DNA from: Jeotgalicoccus meleagridis
GTDB lineage: Bacteria > Bacillota > Bacilli > Staphylococcales > Salinicoccaceae
Length of the DNA: 64,000 nt
Direction of reading: 5' to 3'
NCBI RefSeq assembly: GCF_903994045.1
Contig: NZ_CAJEWD010000008.1
Location: 182,246-246,245 of the forward strand
The translations under genes and the position numbers were made by a program. Of the stretch, positions 9,491 through 19,084 are shown piece by piece. Within the stretch, counting starts at the first letter, position 1; every line of letters starts with the position of its first letter. The notes beneath the pieces were generated by a model. It was given only the letters and a program-made list of their open reading frames with translations. It did not search any database and had not been told where the DNA came from.

Positions 9491-9515
9491 ATTGTGCCTC
9501 CTAGTTATAAAAAAA

Positions 9516-11270
9516 CTACATCTTAAATATTCTATTAAGTTTTATAATTTCATCTGTAAGTTTAAGCTGCAGTTCTATATCATTATCACGCTCTGCAATT
9601 TCCAATTGACGATGTAAAAGCTGAATTTCGTTTTCACTATTTCTTATACCACTTAAATCTTCTAAGTAATCATTTATTTCACTCTCTGATACATCTGAAG
9701 GAATAATTATATTATCTAAATCAATCAATGTATCTGTCAGTGCGCTATCAAGATAATTAAGGGCAAGAGAAATCTCAAAAACATCATGTGTTTGGAAATA
9801 CACACAAAGTCCTCTAATTATATCATAATAAGGCTTGAATGTTAAGATATCCTTACTTAGGTCATCACTGAATTCTTTCAATAAATCAGGGTTCATCATC
9901 ATTATTTTAGTGAGGTATCTTTCTTTTTTCTGTCTCAGACTTAAATTATTTACTTCATAATCTATGACTGGAGCTACTTTAGATTTTTCATTTAAGGCAT
10001 TTGGTACTCGGCCGATGAGCGTATTTTTTTCAACTTTGAAAATTGAAGCAATAGAAGTTAAGAGTCGATCTCTTGTTAGTTCATCAGATACGTATTTCAA
10101 ATCATCTAAGACCAGTTTGATATTCTGACCTAGCTTCATATCATTTTCACCAGCATCAAACTTTAGCTTTTCAGCCTTAAAATGAATATAATTTCTCTGC
10201 GACTTATCGATGAATGCTTCAAATTTTTCTTGACCATACTTCTCAATGTATTCATCGGGATCCATCTTGTCTGGCAATTTTTGTACAAAGACATTAAAAC
10301 TGTGTTGTAGTAAAGTATCGCCTACTTTAAGCGTTGCATTTACACCTGCATTATCACCATCAAACATTAAAGTCACGTTCGAAGTCAAACGTTCTAAGAG
10401 ACTGATGTTTTCTTTACTCAGCTCAGTTCCCATGGTCGCTACAATATTTTGAACCTTAGTCATCTTCACCTTTAGAACGTCCATATGACCTTCCATTAGA
10501 ATAATATTATCAAGTTTTCTAATGTGTTTTCTTGCATCACTTAAGTTAAAAAATAATTCTCTTTTTTTGAATATTTCTGTCTCAGGAGTGTTTAAATACT
10601 TAGGTTCAGAACCATCGAGGGAGCGACCTGTAAAGCCGACATGATAGCCCTGATGATTTTTAATTGGAATCATAATCCTACTAGTAAATCGGTCATAATA
10701 TGAGAAATTCTCTTCATTTCTTGATAATAAGCCGGCCTGATAAGCAGCTTCTTCATTATAACCATGTTCTAACAAAGCATTTTTTGCAAAATGGGACATA
10801 TTTGGTGCAAAACCAATACGCTCTTGTCTGATTAAATCATTAGTAAAACCACGATCAAGAAGATATTGTAGCGCCTGATCACCTTCATTAGTGTTCATGA
10901 GTAAGTGATGATATAAATCACTTAAATAATCATGCATTTTAATGGCTACCATATCGTCTTCTCTAATATTTTCTTTTGGCTGTTCAATTTTAATGTTGAG
11001 AGGCTCACCAAGCTTGGCTGCCGCTTCAGTAAAACTAATATTCTCTATCTCCATTAAAAACTGAAAAACGTTTCCACCTTTTTTACAACCAAAACAGTGG
11101 GCAATTTGCTTGTCAGGGCTCACTGAAAAAGATGGAGTTTTCTCTTCATGAAAAGGACACAGACCAACATAGTTCCGTCCGCGTCGTTCAAGTTTGATAT
11201 AACTTGCAACGAGCTCTGTGATGTCGGTCTGTTCTCTAATTTTTTCTATAGTTTCTACGGGTATTCTCAA
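9516..11270 (-). CDS. dnaG: DNA primase
   Basis: A 584-residue primase that makes RNA primers at the replication fork. Features are an N-terminal CHC2 zinc finger ([11 protein letters not shown] to [10 protein letters not shown], about 30-55), a TOPRIM core ([18 protein letters not shown]) and a C-terminal helicase-binding domain. The start is the TTG at 11270, giving [17 protein letters not shown] in register with other primases; AGAGG lies 8 nt upstream. A GTG at 11297 would overlap ppsR and has no ribosome site. It is probably co-transcribed with ccpN, ppsR and sigA. Confidence 0.95.
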   Translation of the reverse strand: MRIPVETIEKIREQTDITELVASYIKLERRGRNYVGLCPFHEEKTPSFSVSPDKQIAHCFGCKKGGNVFQFLMEIENISFTEAAAKLGEPLNIKIEQPKENIREDDMVAIKMHDYLSDLYHHLLMNTNEGDQALQYLLDRGFTNDLIRQERIGFAPNMSHFAKNALLEHGYNEEAAYQAGLLSRNEENFSYYDRFTSRIMIPIKNHQGYHVGFTGRSLDGSEPKYLNTPETEIFKKRELFFNLSDARKHIRKLDNIILMEGHMDVLKVKMTKVQNIVATMGTELSKENISLLERLTSNVTLMFDGDNAGVNATLKVGDTLLQHSFNVFVQKLPDKMDPDEYIEKYGQEKFEAFIDKSQRNYIHFKAEKLKFDAGENDMKLGQNIKLVLDDLKYVSDELTRDRLLTSIASIFKVEKNTLIGRVPNALNEKSKVAPVIDYEVNNLSLRQKKERYLTKIMMMNPDLLKEFSDDLSKDILTFKPYYDIIRGLCVYFQTHDVFEISLALNYLDSALTDTLIDLDNIIIPSDVSESEINDYLEDLSGIRNSENEIQLLHRQLEIAERDNDIELQLKLTDEIIKLNRIFKM

Positions 11271-11274
11271 AATA

Positions 11275-12099
11275 TCACCCTCTGATATTACTTTCACTAT
11301 CTACGTATTTCATTATGGCATTGGCAGTTTCTTCTATAGCCTTATCAGAAACGTCGATGACAGGACAACCTAATTTACCAACAATCTCATCAAAGTACTT
11401 AAGCTCTTCGTCTATTCTAGAACTATTTGCATACATAGCAGTATCCTTCAAACCGAGTTGACTTAAACGCTCTTTACGAATACGATTTAATGTTTCTGGA
11501 TCAATTCGAAGCGCAACACATTTACTTTTATCGGTTTCAAATAGTTCATTTGGAGGACTCACTTCAGGTACAAGTGGTACATTCATTACCTTGTATTTTT
11601 TTAATGCTAAAAATTGTGACAGAGGTGTTTTAGAAGTTCTTGAAACACCAATTAAAATAATATCTGCTTTTGCTATTCCAGAAGCATCTTTACCATCATC
11701 ATACTTAACTGCAAATTCAATCGCTTCTATCTTCTTAAAGTAATCTTCATCCAAACGGTGAACTCTGCCTGGTTCGTTCATCGGCTCTTGATTTGTTTTT
11801 TTGGCAATCTCTTTCATTAAAGGACCCATCACGTCTACAGATGGGATATCTTCCTTATCGAGCTCTTCTTCCATATAAGTTCTAAGTGACGGCGTAATTA
11901 AGGTATATACAACAAGCGCATGTTTTGATTTAGCTAAATCAAGCACATCATCTACATCGTCTGTTGAATTTACATAGGGATAACGAATAATGATATTATC
12001 TGGTGCTTCTAAATCAAATTGAGAAAGGCACGCTTTGGTCACAAGTTCTCCAGTCTCTCCTATTGAATCTGAGGCAACAATCACCCTTAAGTTTGTCAT
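11275..12099 (-). CDS. PPDK/PEP synthase regulatory protein (DUF299 kinase-phosphorylase)
   Basis: A 274-residue bifunctional regulator (YqfL/PpsR) that phosphorylates and dephosphorylates pyruvate phosphate dikinase or PEP synthetase. The nucleotide-binding loop [11 protein letters not shown] is near residue 155, and the N-terminal [11 protein letters not shown] is conserved. GGAGTG lies 6 nt before the ATG. It is adjacent to ccpN, a regulator of gluconeogenesis, as in B. subtilis, so both genes bear on carbon flux at the pyruvate/PEP node. The target enzyme is not in this window. Confidence 0.9.
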   Translation of the reverse strand: MTNLRVIVASDSIGETGELVTKACLSQFDLEAPDNIIIRYPYVNSTDDVDDVLDLAKSKHALVVYTLITPSLRTYMEEELDKEDIPSVDVMGPLMKEIAKKTNQEPMNEPGRVHRLDEDYFKKIEAIEFAVKYDDGKDASGIAKADIILIGVSRTSKTPLSQFLALKKYKVMNVPLVPEVSPPNELFETDKSKCVALRIDPETLNRIRKERLSQLGLKDTAMYANSSRIDEELKYFDEIVGKLGCPVIDVSDKAIEETANAIMKYVDSESNIRG

Positions 12100-12104
12100 C
12101 TATA

Positions 12105-12722
12105 TCACTCCATTAAGTTTACGAATACTTTAGTAATATTTGTCTTTGTAATTCTACCGACAACTTCTAAAATTCCTTTATTTTCACTGACGACTGGCAG
12201 TGAATCAATCTGTCTATCAATTAACTGTTTAGCAGCATACAGTAAAGAATCATCTGGATAACACATTGTAATATTTGGCTTACGACTCATGACAGTTGTG
12301 ACTGCTGTGTTTTCTATATCATTAAAACTCATCGTTCCTTTTAATAAGTCTTTTCTAGATAAAACACCTTGAAGTGATTTATCTTTTTCGATGACATAGA
12401 GTGTGCCAACATCTTCTAAAAACATTTTTACAATCGCATCGTATATAGATGTATCACAAGTGATTACAATAGGTAAGCTCTGTACATCCTTGACCAATAA
12501 ATTATTTGCTTTTAAAGAAATAACATCATTTGTCTCTTTACCTGTATAAAAATAACCCACCCGAGGTCTAGCGTCTAAAAATCCAGACATCGTTAAGATA
12601 GCAAGATCTGGCCTTAGGGTTGCACGAGTTAAAGATAATTGAGCAGCGATATTACTCCCAGTGATCGGGCCATGTTGTTTTACAATGTTTAAAATTTTCT
12701 CTTGACGTTCGTTTAATTCCAC
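12105..12722 (-). CDS. ccpN: CcpN-like transcriptional repressor (HTH plus two CBS domains)
   Basis: A 205-residue protein with an N-terminal helix-turn-helix (about 5-60, TRATLRPDLAIL) followed by two CBS domains (about 75-140 and 142-203) that bind adenine nucleotides in this family. CcpN represses gluconeogenic genes in B. subtilis. The start is GTG (12722) with GGGAG 7 nt upstream. It opens the ccpN-ppsR-dnaG-sigA run and diverges from glyQS across a 290-nt region. Its binding sites were not located. Confidence 0.88.
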   Translation of the reverse strand: MELNERQEKILNIVKQHGPITGSNIAAQLSLTRATLRPDLAILTMSGFLDARPRVGYFYTGKETNDVISLKANNLLVKDVQSLPIVITCDTSIYDAIVKMFLEDVGTLYVIEKDKSLQGVLSRKDLLKGTMSFNDIENTAVTTVMSRKPNITMCYPDDSLLYAAKQLIDRQIDSLPVVSENKGILEVVGRITKTNITKVFVNLME

Positions 12723-12783
12723 ACTCTCACTCCCAACATAGATATTATATAATATTTACCTTGATAAAGGAACATCGTCGCTC

Positions 12784-12812
12784 TTGCATTGTTCTTAAGT
12801 CAATTATATAAT
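12784..12812 (+). promoter_or_regulatory. glyQS promoter
   Basis: -35 TTGCAT (12784-12789) and -10 TATAAT (12807-12812) are spaced by 17 bp. Transcription would start near 12819, upstream of the T-box leader. Confidence 0.75.
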
Positions 12813-12818
12813 ACTTAT

Positions 12819-12980
12819 TAAGCGAGTTAAGGATGGTGTGAGCTTAACATGTTAAATGGCATATAAATTTTAAAATTATAACCTTATATATAAAAGCGAG
12901 TTTTCAAACTAACATGGGTGGAACCGCGGGCACTTGCTCGTCCCTGGATAGCATATTTTTGCTGTCCAGGGATTTTTATT
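12819..12980 (+). promoter_or_regulatory. Glycine T-box riboswitch leader
   Basis: The T-box core TGGGTGGAACCGCGGG is at 12915-12930, directly before a terminator at 12941-12980; the two are mutually exclusive folds. Uncharged tRNA-Gly would stabilise the antiterminator. The region before the core is short (about 95 nt), as in glycine T-boxes without stem II. A GTTAAG/CTTAAC hairpin lies at 12826-12848. GGC at 12858-12860 is a candidate specifier codon, not proven. Confidence 0.92.
12941..12980 (+). terminator. T-box terminator of glyQS
   Basis: A 13-bp stem (12941-12953 pairing with 12960-12972) is followed by a T-rich run. It is the off-state of the T-box. Confidence 0.9.
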
Positions 12981-13012
12981 TATCTGGTTAATTAATAAAA
13001 GGAGCTGTAGAA

Positions 13013-14389
13013 ATGAATATGGACACAATTGTAAACCTAGCTAAAACTAGAGGCTTTGTTTTCCCCGGTAGTGAAATCTACGGAGGACTCGCAAATACTT
13101 GGGATTATGGTCCCTTAGGTATTGCTTTAAAAAACAACGTCAAAGCTGCATGGTGGAAAAAATTCATCCAAGAATCCCCGTATAATGTCGGTATTGATGC
13201 TGCGATTTTAATGAACCCTAAAACATGGGAAGCATCAGGTCACTTAGGTAACTTTAATGACCCAATGATCGATTGTAAAAACTGTAAATCTCGTCATCGC
13301 GCTGACAAATTAATTGAAGATGTTATGCAAAAAGAAGATGATACTTTTGTTGCTGATGGTCTATCATTTGATCGCATGAAAGAAATCATTGAAGAAAGAG
13401 ATATCAAATGTCCGAACTGTGGCGCACATGATTTCACTGATATCCGTCAGTTTAACCTCATGTTTAAAACTTTCCAAGGTGTTACAGAAGGTTCAACTAA
13501 TGAGTTGTTCCTAAGACCTGAAACTGCTCAAGGAATCTTTGTAAACTACAAAAATGTTCAAAGAACAATGCGTAAAAAATTACCATTTGGTATTGGTCAA
13601 GTTGGTAAATCTTTCCGTAATGAGATTACACCTGGTAACTTCACTTTCAGAACACGTGAATTTGACCAGATGGAGCTTGAGTTCTTCTGTAAACCAGGTA
13701 CTGAGATGGAATGGCAAACTTACTGGAAAGACTTTGCAGTTAATTGGCTTAAAGACCTAAACTTAAAAGAAGAAAACACTCGTCTTAGAGATCATGATGA
13801 GGATGAACTATCTCACTATTCTAATGCGACTACGGATATCGAATATAAATTCCCATTTGGTTGGGGAGAACTATGGGGTATCGCAAGCCGTACTGATTTT
13901 GACCTCCGTCAACATATGGAGCACTCAAATGAAGACTTTAGATACCATGATCCAGAAACAAATGAGAAATATATTCCTTATTGTATCGAACCATCACTTG
14001 GTTTAGATAGAATGACACTTGCCTTTTTATGTGATGCATATAATGAAGAGACTTTAGAAGGTGGCGAAACACGCACTGTTTTACGTTTCCACCCGTCGCT
14101 TGCACCATTTAAGGCTGCGGTTTTACCTTTATCTAAAAAATTAAGTAAAGAAGCAATGGAAGTATACTCTGAAATTGCTGGAGACTTCAATGTAGAATTT
14201 GATGAATCTCAATCTATAGGTAAACGTTACCGTCGCCAAGATGAGATCGGTACACCTTATTGCATTACTTTTGACTTTGATTCACTTGAAGACAAAAAAG
14301 TCACAGTTCGTGACCGTGATACAATGGAACAAACTAGAATTCCAATTGCTGAATTACGCGACTTTTTAAATAGTAGAATTAAATATTAG
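13013..14389 (+). CDS. glyQS: Glycyl-tRNA synthetase (single-chain, class II)
   Basis: A 458-residue dimeric glycyl-tRNA synthetase of the Staphylococcus/archaeal-eukaryotic type, not the alpha2beta2 type. It shows motif 1 around YGPLG, an insertion with two Cys pairs (CKNC and CPNC, about 90-145) that may bind zinc, motif 2 ([19 protein letters not shown]) and motif 3 ([10 protein letters not shown]). The C-terminal anticodon-binding domain is at about 350-458. Start ATG with GGAG about 8 nt upstream. Expression is set by the T-box leader. Confidence 0.97.
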   Translation: MNMDTIVNLAKTRGFVFPGSEIYGGLANTWDYGPLGIALKNNVKAAWWKKFIQESPYNVGIDAAILMNPKTWEASGHLGNFNDPMIDCKNCKSRHRADKLIEDVMQKEDDTFVADGLSFDRMKEIIEERDIKCPNCGAHDFTDIRQFNLMFKTFQGVTEGSTNELFLRPETAQGIFVNYKNVQRTMRKKLPFGIGQVGKSFRNEITPGNFTFRTREFDQMELEFFCKPGTEMEWQTYWKDFAVNWLKDLNLKEENTRLRDHDEDELSHYSNATTDIEYKFPFGWGELWGIASRTDFDLRQHMEHSNEDFRYHDPETNEKYIPYCIEPSLGLDRMTLAFLCDAYNEETLEGGETRTVLRFHPSLAPFKAAVLPLSKKLSKEAMEVYSEIAGDFNVEFDESQSIGKRYRRQDEIGTPYCITFDFDSLEDKKVTVRDRDTMEQTRIPIAELRDFLNSRIKY

Positions 14390-14396
14390 TAAGATT

Positions 14397-14436
14397 AAAG
14401 GACTTAAGATCATATGATTTTAAGTCCTTTATTTTA
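14397..14436. terminator. Bidirectional terminator between glyQS and recO
   Basis: A 34-nt palindrome centred at 14413/14414 (AAAGGACTTAA and complement, one G-T wobble), with A-rich left and T-rich right flanks. It overlaps the recO stop codon. Confidence 0.88.
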
Positions 14437-15169
14437 TAATTAGCTTTTTACTTTTAAAGTATACCCCACTGTATTCCTCATAGAGCATCTCTATAAATTT
14501 TAGTAAAGCTTTACCGACATCTTCAGATATCTGGATACTTTTGACATCCTCTAATTTAACATGTTTAAAATAGAGTGAAAAATATAATGCTTTATTGGAA
14601 ACAGGAACAGCTCTTTCTAAAGTCTCCTCATCTAAACAACGATTGCAAATGACACTGTGATATTTAAATGAGTAGTGACTATAATTTTTAAAATCTTGTT
14701 GACCACAAATCGCACAGTGATCAACATTTAATTCACCACCATAGGCAGGTAACATCTTGATTAGGACAAGTGCAGTCACACTATAACGCTCATTTTTTTC
14801 ATCTAGCAGTTTAAAACCTGTTGTTAATAGTCGGTAATACGATGGGTAAGCCATTTCTTCTTCTAGCGCCCGAACAATAACTTCCATAATATACGAAGCA
14901 TGTGTATATAGATCAAAGTCTCCATTTAAAACCTTAAAACGTTCTGTAACATCCACATCATTTAATGTACCAATACCCTTAAATCGATTATAGGTAAAAA
15001 GAAACTCGTTAAAACCTTGTCTTAAGACAACAAAAGGACTTTTTGGTTTGTTAAAACCTCGAGCCATCAATGGTACCTGTTCGCCAGCCTCTGTTAAAAC
15101 AGTGAGAATCTTACTCGTTTCACTGTAGTTTGTCTGTCTAATCATTATACCTGTTTGTTGATAAATCAT
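14429..15169 (-). CDS. recO: DNA repair protein RecO
   Basis: A 246-residue RecFOR-pathway mediator that helps load RecA onto SSB-coated DNA. An N-terminal OB fold (about 1-80) precedes a helical domain with a zinc finger made of CAIC and CNRC (about 150-180). The length is typical. AGGTGAG lies just before the ATG. It is last in the phoH-ybeY-dgkA-cdd-era-recO run, 13 nt after era. Confidence 0.94.
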   Translation of the reverse strand: MIYQQTGIMIRQTNYSETSKILTVLTEAGEQVPLMARGFNKPKSPFVVLRQGFNEFLFTYNRFKGIGTLNDVDVTERFKVLNGDFDLYTHASYIMEVIVRALEEEMAYPSYYRLLTTGFKLLDEKNERYSVTALVLIKMLPAYGGELNVDHCAICGQQDFKNYSHYSFKYHSVICNRCLDEETLERAVPVSNKALYFSLYFKHVKLEDVKSIQISEDVGKALLKFIEMLYEEYSGVYFKSKKLIIK

Positions 15170-15182
15170 TTACTCACCTATT

Positions 15183-16091
15183 TTAATACTCTTCATCTTT
15201 ATAGCCGAGTGAACGAATAAATTGCGGCTTATTTCTCCAATCCTTTTGGACCTTAACCCATAATTCTAAGTAAACTTTACTGCCTAATAGATTTTCTATA
15301 TCCATTCTTGCTTCTCGGCCAATTTCTTTCAGCATTTTTCCGCCCTTGCCGATGACCATACCTTTTTGTGACTCTCTTTCGACAAAAATTGTAGCTTCAA
15401 CTTTAACTTTTTCAGAACTCTCTTCTTTTTTCATCTTTAAGACTTCAACGCCGATAGCATGTGGGAGTTCTTGGCTCAGTTTATGAAGTGCCTTTTCTCT
15501 AATCAATTCAGAGACGATAAAATACTCAGGATGATCGGTAATTCTATCTTTAGGATAGTACATCGGTCCTTCTGGTAAGTGTGATTCAATTACTCTTAGC
15601 AGTCTATCAATATTATTACCTTGTAGTGCTGAAATGGGGACGATGTCTGAGAAGTCCAAGAGATCTTTATAGACATCAATTTGTTTTAACAAGTCGTCAG
15701 GATGAACAAGGTCAATTTTGTTTAAGACTAAAACAATCGGTGTCTTAGTATTTTTTAACATATCAATGATATATTTATCCCCGCGACCAATCTCTTCAGC
15801 AACATTAATAATAAAGAGTATTACTTCAGTTTCACGTAAGGTATTTCTAGCAACTTTCATCATGTGTTCACCTAGTTGATGCTTAGGCTTATGAATTCCA
15901 GGTGTATCAATAAAAATAATTTGACTGTCTTTTGTCGTATAAACACCCTGTACTTTATTTCTAGTTGTTTGAGGTTTATCTGACATGATAGCAACTTTTT
16001 GCCCTAATACCTTATTCATAAAAGTGGATTTACCAACATTCGGTCGACCGATTATGCTGACAAAACCTGATTTAAATCCTTCAAAATCCAT
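15183..16091 (-). CDS. era: GTPase Era
   Basis: A 302-residue GTPase that binds 16S rRNA near its 3' end and assists 30S assembly. G1 is GRPNVGKST (residues 16-24), then [10 protein letters not shown] (G2), DTPG (G3) and NKID (G4). The C-terminal KH domain includes [13 protein letters not shown]. The ATG overlaps the cdd stop by 1 nt, so translation is coupled. YbeY, a 16S rRNA-processing enzyme and known Era partner, is in the same run. Confidence 0.97.
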   Translation of the reverse strand: MDFEGFKSGFVSIIGRPNVGKSTFMNKVLGQKVAIMSDKPQTTRNKVQGVYTTKDSQIIFIDTPGIHKPKHQLGEHMMKVARNTLRETEVILFIINVAEEIGRGDKYIIDMLKNTKTPIVLVLNKIDLVHPDDLLKQIDVYKDLLDFSDIVPISALQGNNIDRLLRVIESHLPEGPMYYPKDRITDHPEYFIVSELIREKALHKLSQELPHAIGVEVLKMKKEESSEKVKVEATIFVERESQKGMVIGKGGKMLKEIGREARMDIENLLGSKVYLELWVKVQKDWRNKPQFIRSLGYKDEEY

Positions 16092-16489
16092 TATTCCATA
16101 TCCTTTCCACTAAAGCCGAGTGGTAGTAAATCATCCACAGTTCTCTCGATCACTTGTCCTGATGGGCTGACTAAAAATACAGGCATATCATCGTGACAAA
16201 GTTCCTTCATGACTTGTCGACAAACGCCACACGGACTCGCTGGTTCTGGTGCATCTGTAACGACAACGATCGCTTTAAAACTTCTCTTATTATTTGCATA
16301 AGCACTGACTAAAGCTGTACGTTCTGCACAGATTGATGCTGGGTAAGCAGCATTTTCTATATTCGCCCCGTAAATATATTCATCTTCATCGGTGATTAAA
16401 AGCGCACCCACATTAAAGTTTGAATACGGAGTGTAAGCACCTTCCTTAGCTTTTAAAGCTTCCTTTAACCATTCTTCTTTAAACTCCAT
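16091..16489 (-). CDS. cdd: Cytidine deaminase
   Basis: A 132-residue homotetrameric cytidine/deoxycytidine deaminase of pyrimidine salvage. Zinc and catalytic residues are in CAERTA (about 53-58, with the catalytic Glu) and PCGVCRQ (about 86-92). It lies between dgkA and era, as in B. subtilis and S. aureus. The ATG start overlaps nothing upstream; dgkA ends 10 nt before it. Confidence 0.96.
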   Translation of the reverse strand: MEFKEEWLKEALKAKEGAYTPYSNFNVGALLITDEDEYIYGANIENAAYPASICAERTALVSAYANNKRSFKAIVVVTDAPEPASPCGVCRQVMKELCHDDMPVFLVSPSGQVIERTVDDLLPLGFSGKDME

Positions 16490-16499
16490 GTTTTCCCTC

Positions 16500-16850
16500 C
16501 TAAAATAGTTGAATCAAATAAGGTAACAAGATAATCATACCGATAATTACAGCATATATAGAGGCTAAGAGAACTGCTAGAGCCCCAAGGTCTTTAGCAT
16601 GTTTAGCGTAAATGCTGTAGCTATCGGTAAATAAATCAACGGTATATTCTATTGCGGTATTGATAACTTCTGTAATTAAAACAAAAAATATTGCTGAGAT
16701 GATAAATAACCATTCCAGTGAATTAATTCCTAACAAAAAGGAAATCAATATCACTATTAGAGCAGCTATTATATGATATAAAAAATTATTATCTCTTTTG
16801 AAAATTTGTTGCAAACCTTGGAGAGGATAGAGAAACTTAGAAAGTTTAAT
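16500..16850 (-). CDS. dgkA: Undecaprenol/diacylglycerol kinase DgkA, apparent ATT start
   Basis: A small membrane kinase of the DgkA family that phosphorylates undecaprenol in Gram-positives. Three hydrophobic segments are seen, with the family site EVINTAIEYTVDL and HAKDLGALAV. The frame has a TTG at 16814, but no ribosome site serves it (CAAGG sits 1 nt away), and family members begin about 12 residues earlier. The open frame continues to ATT at 16850, preceded 7 nt upstream by GGAGTG, this genome's usual site. I therefore choose ATT, giving 116 residues with an amphipathic N-terminus (KLSKFLYPLQGLQQIFK). It overlaps the ybeY end. Confidence 0.82.
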   Translation of the reverse strand: MKLSKFLYPLQGLQQIFKRDNNFLYHIIAALIVILISFLLGINSLEWLFIISAIFFVLITEVINTAIEYTVDLFTDSYSIYAKHAKDLGALAVLLASIYAVIIGMIILLPYLIQLF

Positions 16851-17307
16851 CTCTAGTCACTCCAAAAGCATTTAAGATTTCCTCTTGTGTACCATTCATC
16901 ACAGCTTCTTCATCCGTCTCCATATGATCATAACCTAGTAAATGCAAGAAACCATGTAAGCTTAAGAACAACAGTTCACGACGGAATGAATGTCCATAGT
17001 CGACAGCCTGTTCACGTGCACGGTCCGTACTAATTATAATATCACCAAGCGTACGCGGTGCATCTTCATGAATAATATTCATCTCATCTTCTTCAAGTGC
17101 AAAAGAGATGACATCCGTGACACTATCCTTATCACGGTAATCTCTATTGATTGCTCTGATTTCGTCATTTGATACAAAGGAGACAGAAACTTCTGCCTGA
17201 CCTTCTTCTTTTAAATGGTCGTAAGCAAAGTTTAAAAGTTCTTGAATCTCTGTTTTTTCAAGCTCGCTTAAATAGTTATCTTCATCAAGTAAATCTACAC
17301 TAATCAT
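16846..17307 (-). CDS. ybeY: Endoribonuclease YbeY (rRNA maturation factor)
   Basis: A 153-residue metal-dependent single-strand endoribonuclease involved in 16S rRNA 3'-end maturation and 70S quality control. The zinc motif is HGFLHLLGYDH (near 115-125). DYRDKDSVTDVISF near residue 55 is also conserved. It begins within the phoH stop (ATGA overlap) and is followed by dgkA. It works with Era, encoded three genes on. Confidence 0.95.
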   Translation of the reverse strand: MISVDLLDEDNYLSELEKTEIQELLNFAYDHLKEEGQAEVSVSFVSNDEIRAINRDYRDKDSVTDVISFALEEDEMNIIHEDAPRTLGDIIISTDRAREQAVDYGHSFRRELLFLSLHGFLHLLGYDHMETDEEAVMNGTQEEILNAFGVTRD

Positions 17308-18257
17308 ATATTCGCTTCCTTTTCATAAGCAAGAATAATTTTCGATACAAGTGGATGTCTAACTACATCGTTTTCATCCATGCGATTGATTGCAATACCT
17401 TTAATATCTTGCAAGCGTTTAACTGATTCTACAAGACCACTACGAGTTGAGCCCGGTAAATCAATCTGTGTTTCATCACCAGTGACAATCATTTTGGAGC
17501 CGAATCCTAGACGTGTTAAGAACATCTTCATCTGCATTTCAGTTGTATTTTGAGCCTCATCTAAAATTACAAAAGCATCGTTTAAAGTACGTCCACGCAT
17601 ATAAGCTAAAGGTGCGACTTCAATAATGCCACGTTCAATTAGGCGGTCTGTTGTTTCTACACCTAAAACAGCATGTAAACCATCATATAGAGGTCTTAAA
17701 TAAGGATCGACCTTCTCTTTTAAATCACCAGGTAAGAAGCCTAAATTTTCTCCTGCTTCTACAGCCGGTCTAGTCAGTACAATACGCTTGATTTGGTTCT
17801 CTCTTAGCATCTGACACGCAATTACAACAGCTAAGAAGGTTTTACCTGTTCCAGCAGGACCGATACCAAAGGTTAGATCATGCTTTTTGATGTTATCGAC
17901 ATATATTCTTTGACCTGTCGTTTTAGCTTTTATACTTTTACCCTTAGCATCTTTTGCAATTTCTTCATTATAAAGGTCTTGTAAATATTCAATAGTATTA
18001 TTTTTTGCCATCATGGCTGCTGATTGTACATCTCCAAGAGAAATCGACATACCACGCTGAATTATTTTTAGTAAATGAAGCAACACATCCTCAACAAGTT
18101 CGACTTGATTTGTTTCTTCTCCACTGACTGTAATTTCATTACCCAGTGTATGAATTTTGACGCCGAACTCTTCTTCAAGATAAGTGATGTGTGAATCATT
18201 CGCCCCAATCAAAGCTTGTGCTTCATCAAGGCTATCTATATTGATAATATTAGGCAT
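17304..18257 (-). CDS. phoH: PhoH-family ATPase
   Basis: A 317-residue PhoH/YbeZ protein, a likely RNA-associated ATPase. It has an N-terminal KH-like region (about 1-95), then a P-loop GPAGTGKTFLA near residue 138, the PAVEAGENLGFLPGD loop and Walker B FVILDEAQN. It is translationally coupled to ybeY, with which PhoH homologues interact; a shared role in rRNA processing is likely. AAGGGG lies 8 nt before the ATG. Confidence 0.93.
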   Translation of the reverse strand: MPNIINIDSLDEAQALIGANDSHITYLEEEFGVKIHTLGNEITVSGEETNQVELVEDVLLHLLKIIQRGMSISLGDVQSAAMMAKNNTIEYLQDLYNEEIAKDAKGKSIKAKTTGQRIYVDNIKKHDLTFGIGPAGTGKTFLAVVIACQMLRENQIKRIVLTRPAVEAGENLGFLPGDLKEKVDPYLRPLYDGLHAVLGVETTDRLIERGIIEVAPLAYMRGRTLNDAFVILDEAQNTTEMQMKMFLTRLGFGSKMIVTGDETQIDLPGSTRSGLVESVKRLQDIKGIAINRMDENDVVRHPLVSKIILAYEKEANI

Positions 18258-18299
18258 TTACAAACCCCTTTTTTATAGTCTTTTCTATTTAAATTTACC

Positions 18300-18380
18300 A
18301 TTATAAAGCACCTTGTGCAATCAATTGAAAAGATAAAATCTGTATGCATACAGTATATAGTAGCCAATATATTATATACT
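18300..18380 (-). promoter_or_regulatory. phoH upstream region with promoter and nested dyads
   Basis: A -10 TATAAT (18300-18305, minus strand) has only a weak -35 (TTCAAT, 18324-18329). Upstream lie a 14-bp perfect palindrome CTGTATGCATACAG (18340-18353) and an inverted repeat AGTATATA/TATATACT (18352-18359, 18373-18380). These could be an operator, but no known regulator's site was recognised. Confidence 0.4.
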
Positions 18381-18390
18381 ACAAGACAAG

Positions 18391-18426
18391 AAAAAAGAGA
18401 TAGAGGTTTCCCTCTATCTCTTTTTT
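18391..18426. terminator. Terminator downstream of the 18444-19073 gene
   Basis: A 16-bp perfect stem of A-run plus GAGATAGAGG and its complement with a 4-nt loop. It ends the nfeD-floA-hypothetical run and could also work in the other direction. Confidence 0.88.
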
Positions 18427-18443
18427 ATATCATTTAAAGTATT

Positions 18444-19073
18444 TTACCTTCTAGATTTTGGTTTACCAAGTATCTCTGCCATGATAATTCCGTTAACAAC
18501 AGCTTTAGAATCGAATGTTAAGTCTTTACTCGATATTTCGTTTTCTTTGACGACATCTTTTTTGTCTTTTTTAGGAGAATCGTCAAGCGTATAACGTGCT
18601 TTTTCAGCAATATCTCTGCCTAGCCCTTCAGCTGCTACAACACGTTTATCATAGGCTTTTGTCGCCACTCTTTCCTTAGCTCTCTCTGCACGTTTTTTAA
18701 CGAGAGAACGATCAGTCTCTACTCTATCTTTACTAGATCGATCTTTAGAGCTACTTCTTTGAATGGTTTCTCTTGGTTTTCTTTTTTCTACCTCTTTATT
18801 TTTTTGACTCGATGTATCTTTCTTTTCAGTCTGTTCTTTGTCAAATTTTTCTGGATTTAACTCAGTTTCCAATGCCTCTTGAAGTTCTTCAAAAAAACCT
18901 TTCGGTTGTTTGGTTTCCTGTTCAAATTGGCGTCTGCGAGGTGCTGTTTTTTGTCTTTTTTCTAACTTAGAAGGATCGATATTACGTTTTCCCTCATCTT
19001 TATTTTGTTTACTACCTGATATAATTGAGGAGATAATACCGAGCACGATAATTACTATTGGAATTAATTCCAT
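18444..19073 (-). CDS. Uncharacterised basic protein with N-terminal membrane segment
   Basis: A 209-residue protein that I cannot assign to a function. Residues 1-18 are hydrophobic (a single membrane anchor). Residues 20-175 are highly charged, rich in Lys, Glu, Arg and Ser, with repeated SSKDR-type stretches, and look disordered. The last 30 residues are ordered-looking (SKAVVNGIIMAEILGKPKSR). AGGGTG lies 8 nt before the ATG. It follows floA by 11 nt and is closed by a strong terminator, so it belongs to the nfeD-floA unit and may act at the membrane with flotillin; that is inference. Confidence 0.75.
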   Translation of the reverse strand: MELIPIVIIVLGIISSIISGSKQNKDEGKRNIDPSKLEKRQKTAPRRRQFEQETKQPKGFFEELQEALETELNPEKFDKEQTEKKDTSSQKNKEVEKRKPRETIQRSSSKDRSSKDRVETDRSLVKKRAERAKERVATKAYDKRVVAAEGLGRDIAEKARYTLDDSPKKDKKDVVKENEISSKDLTFDSKAVVNGIIMAEILGKPKSRR

Positions 19074-19084
19074 TTAATCACACC

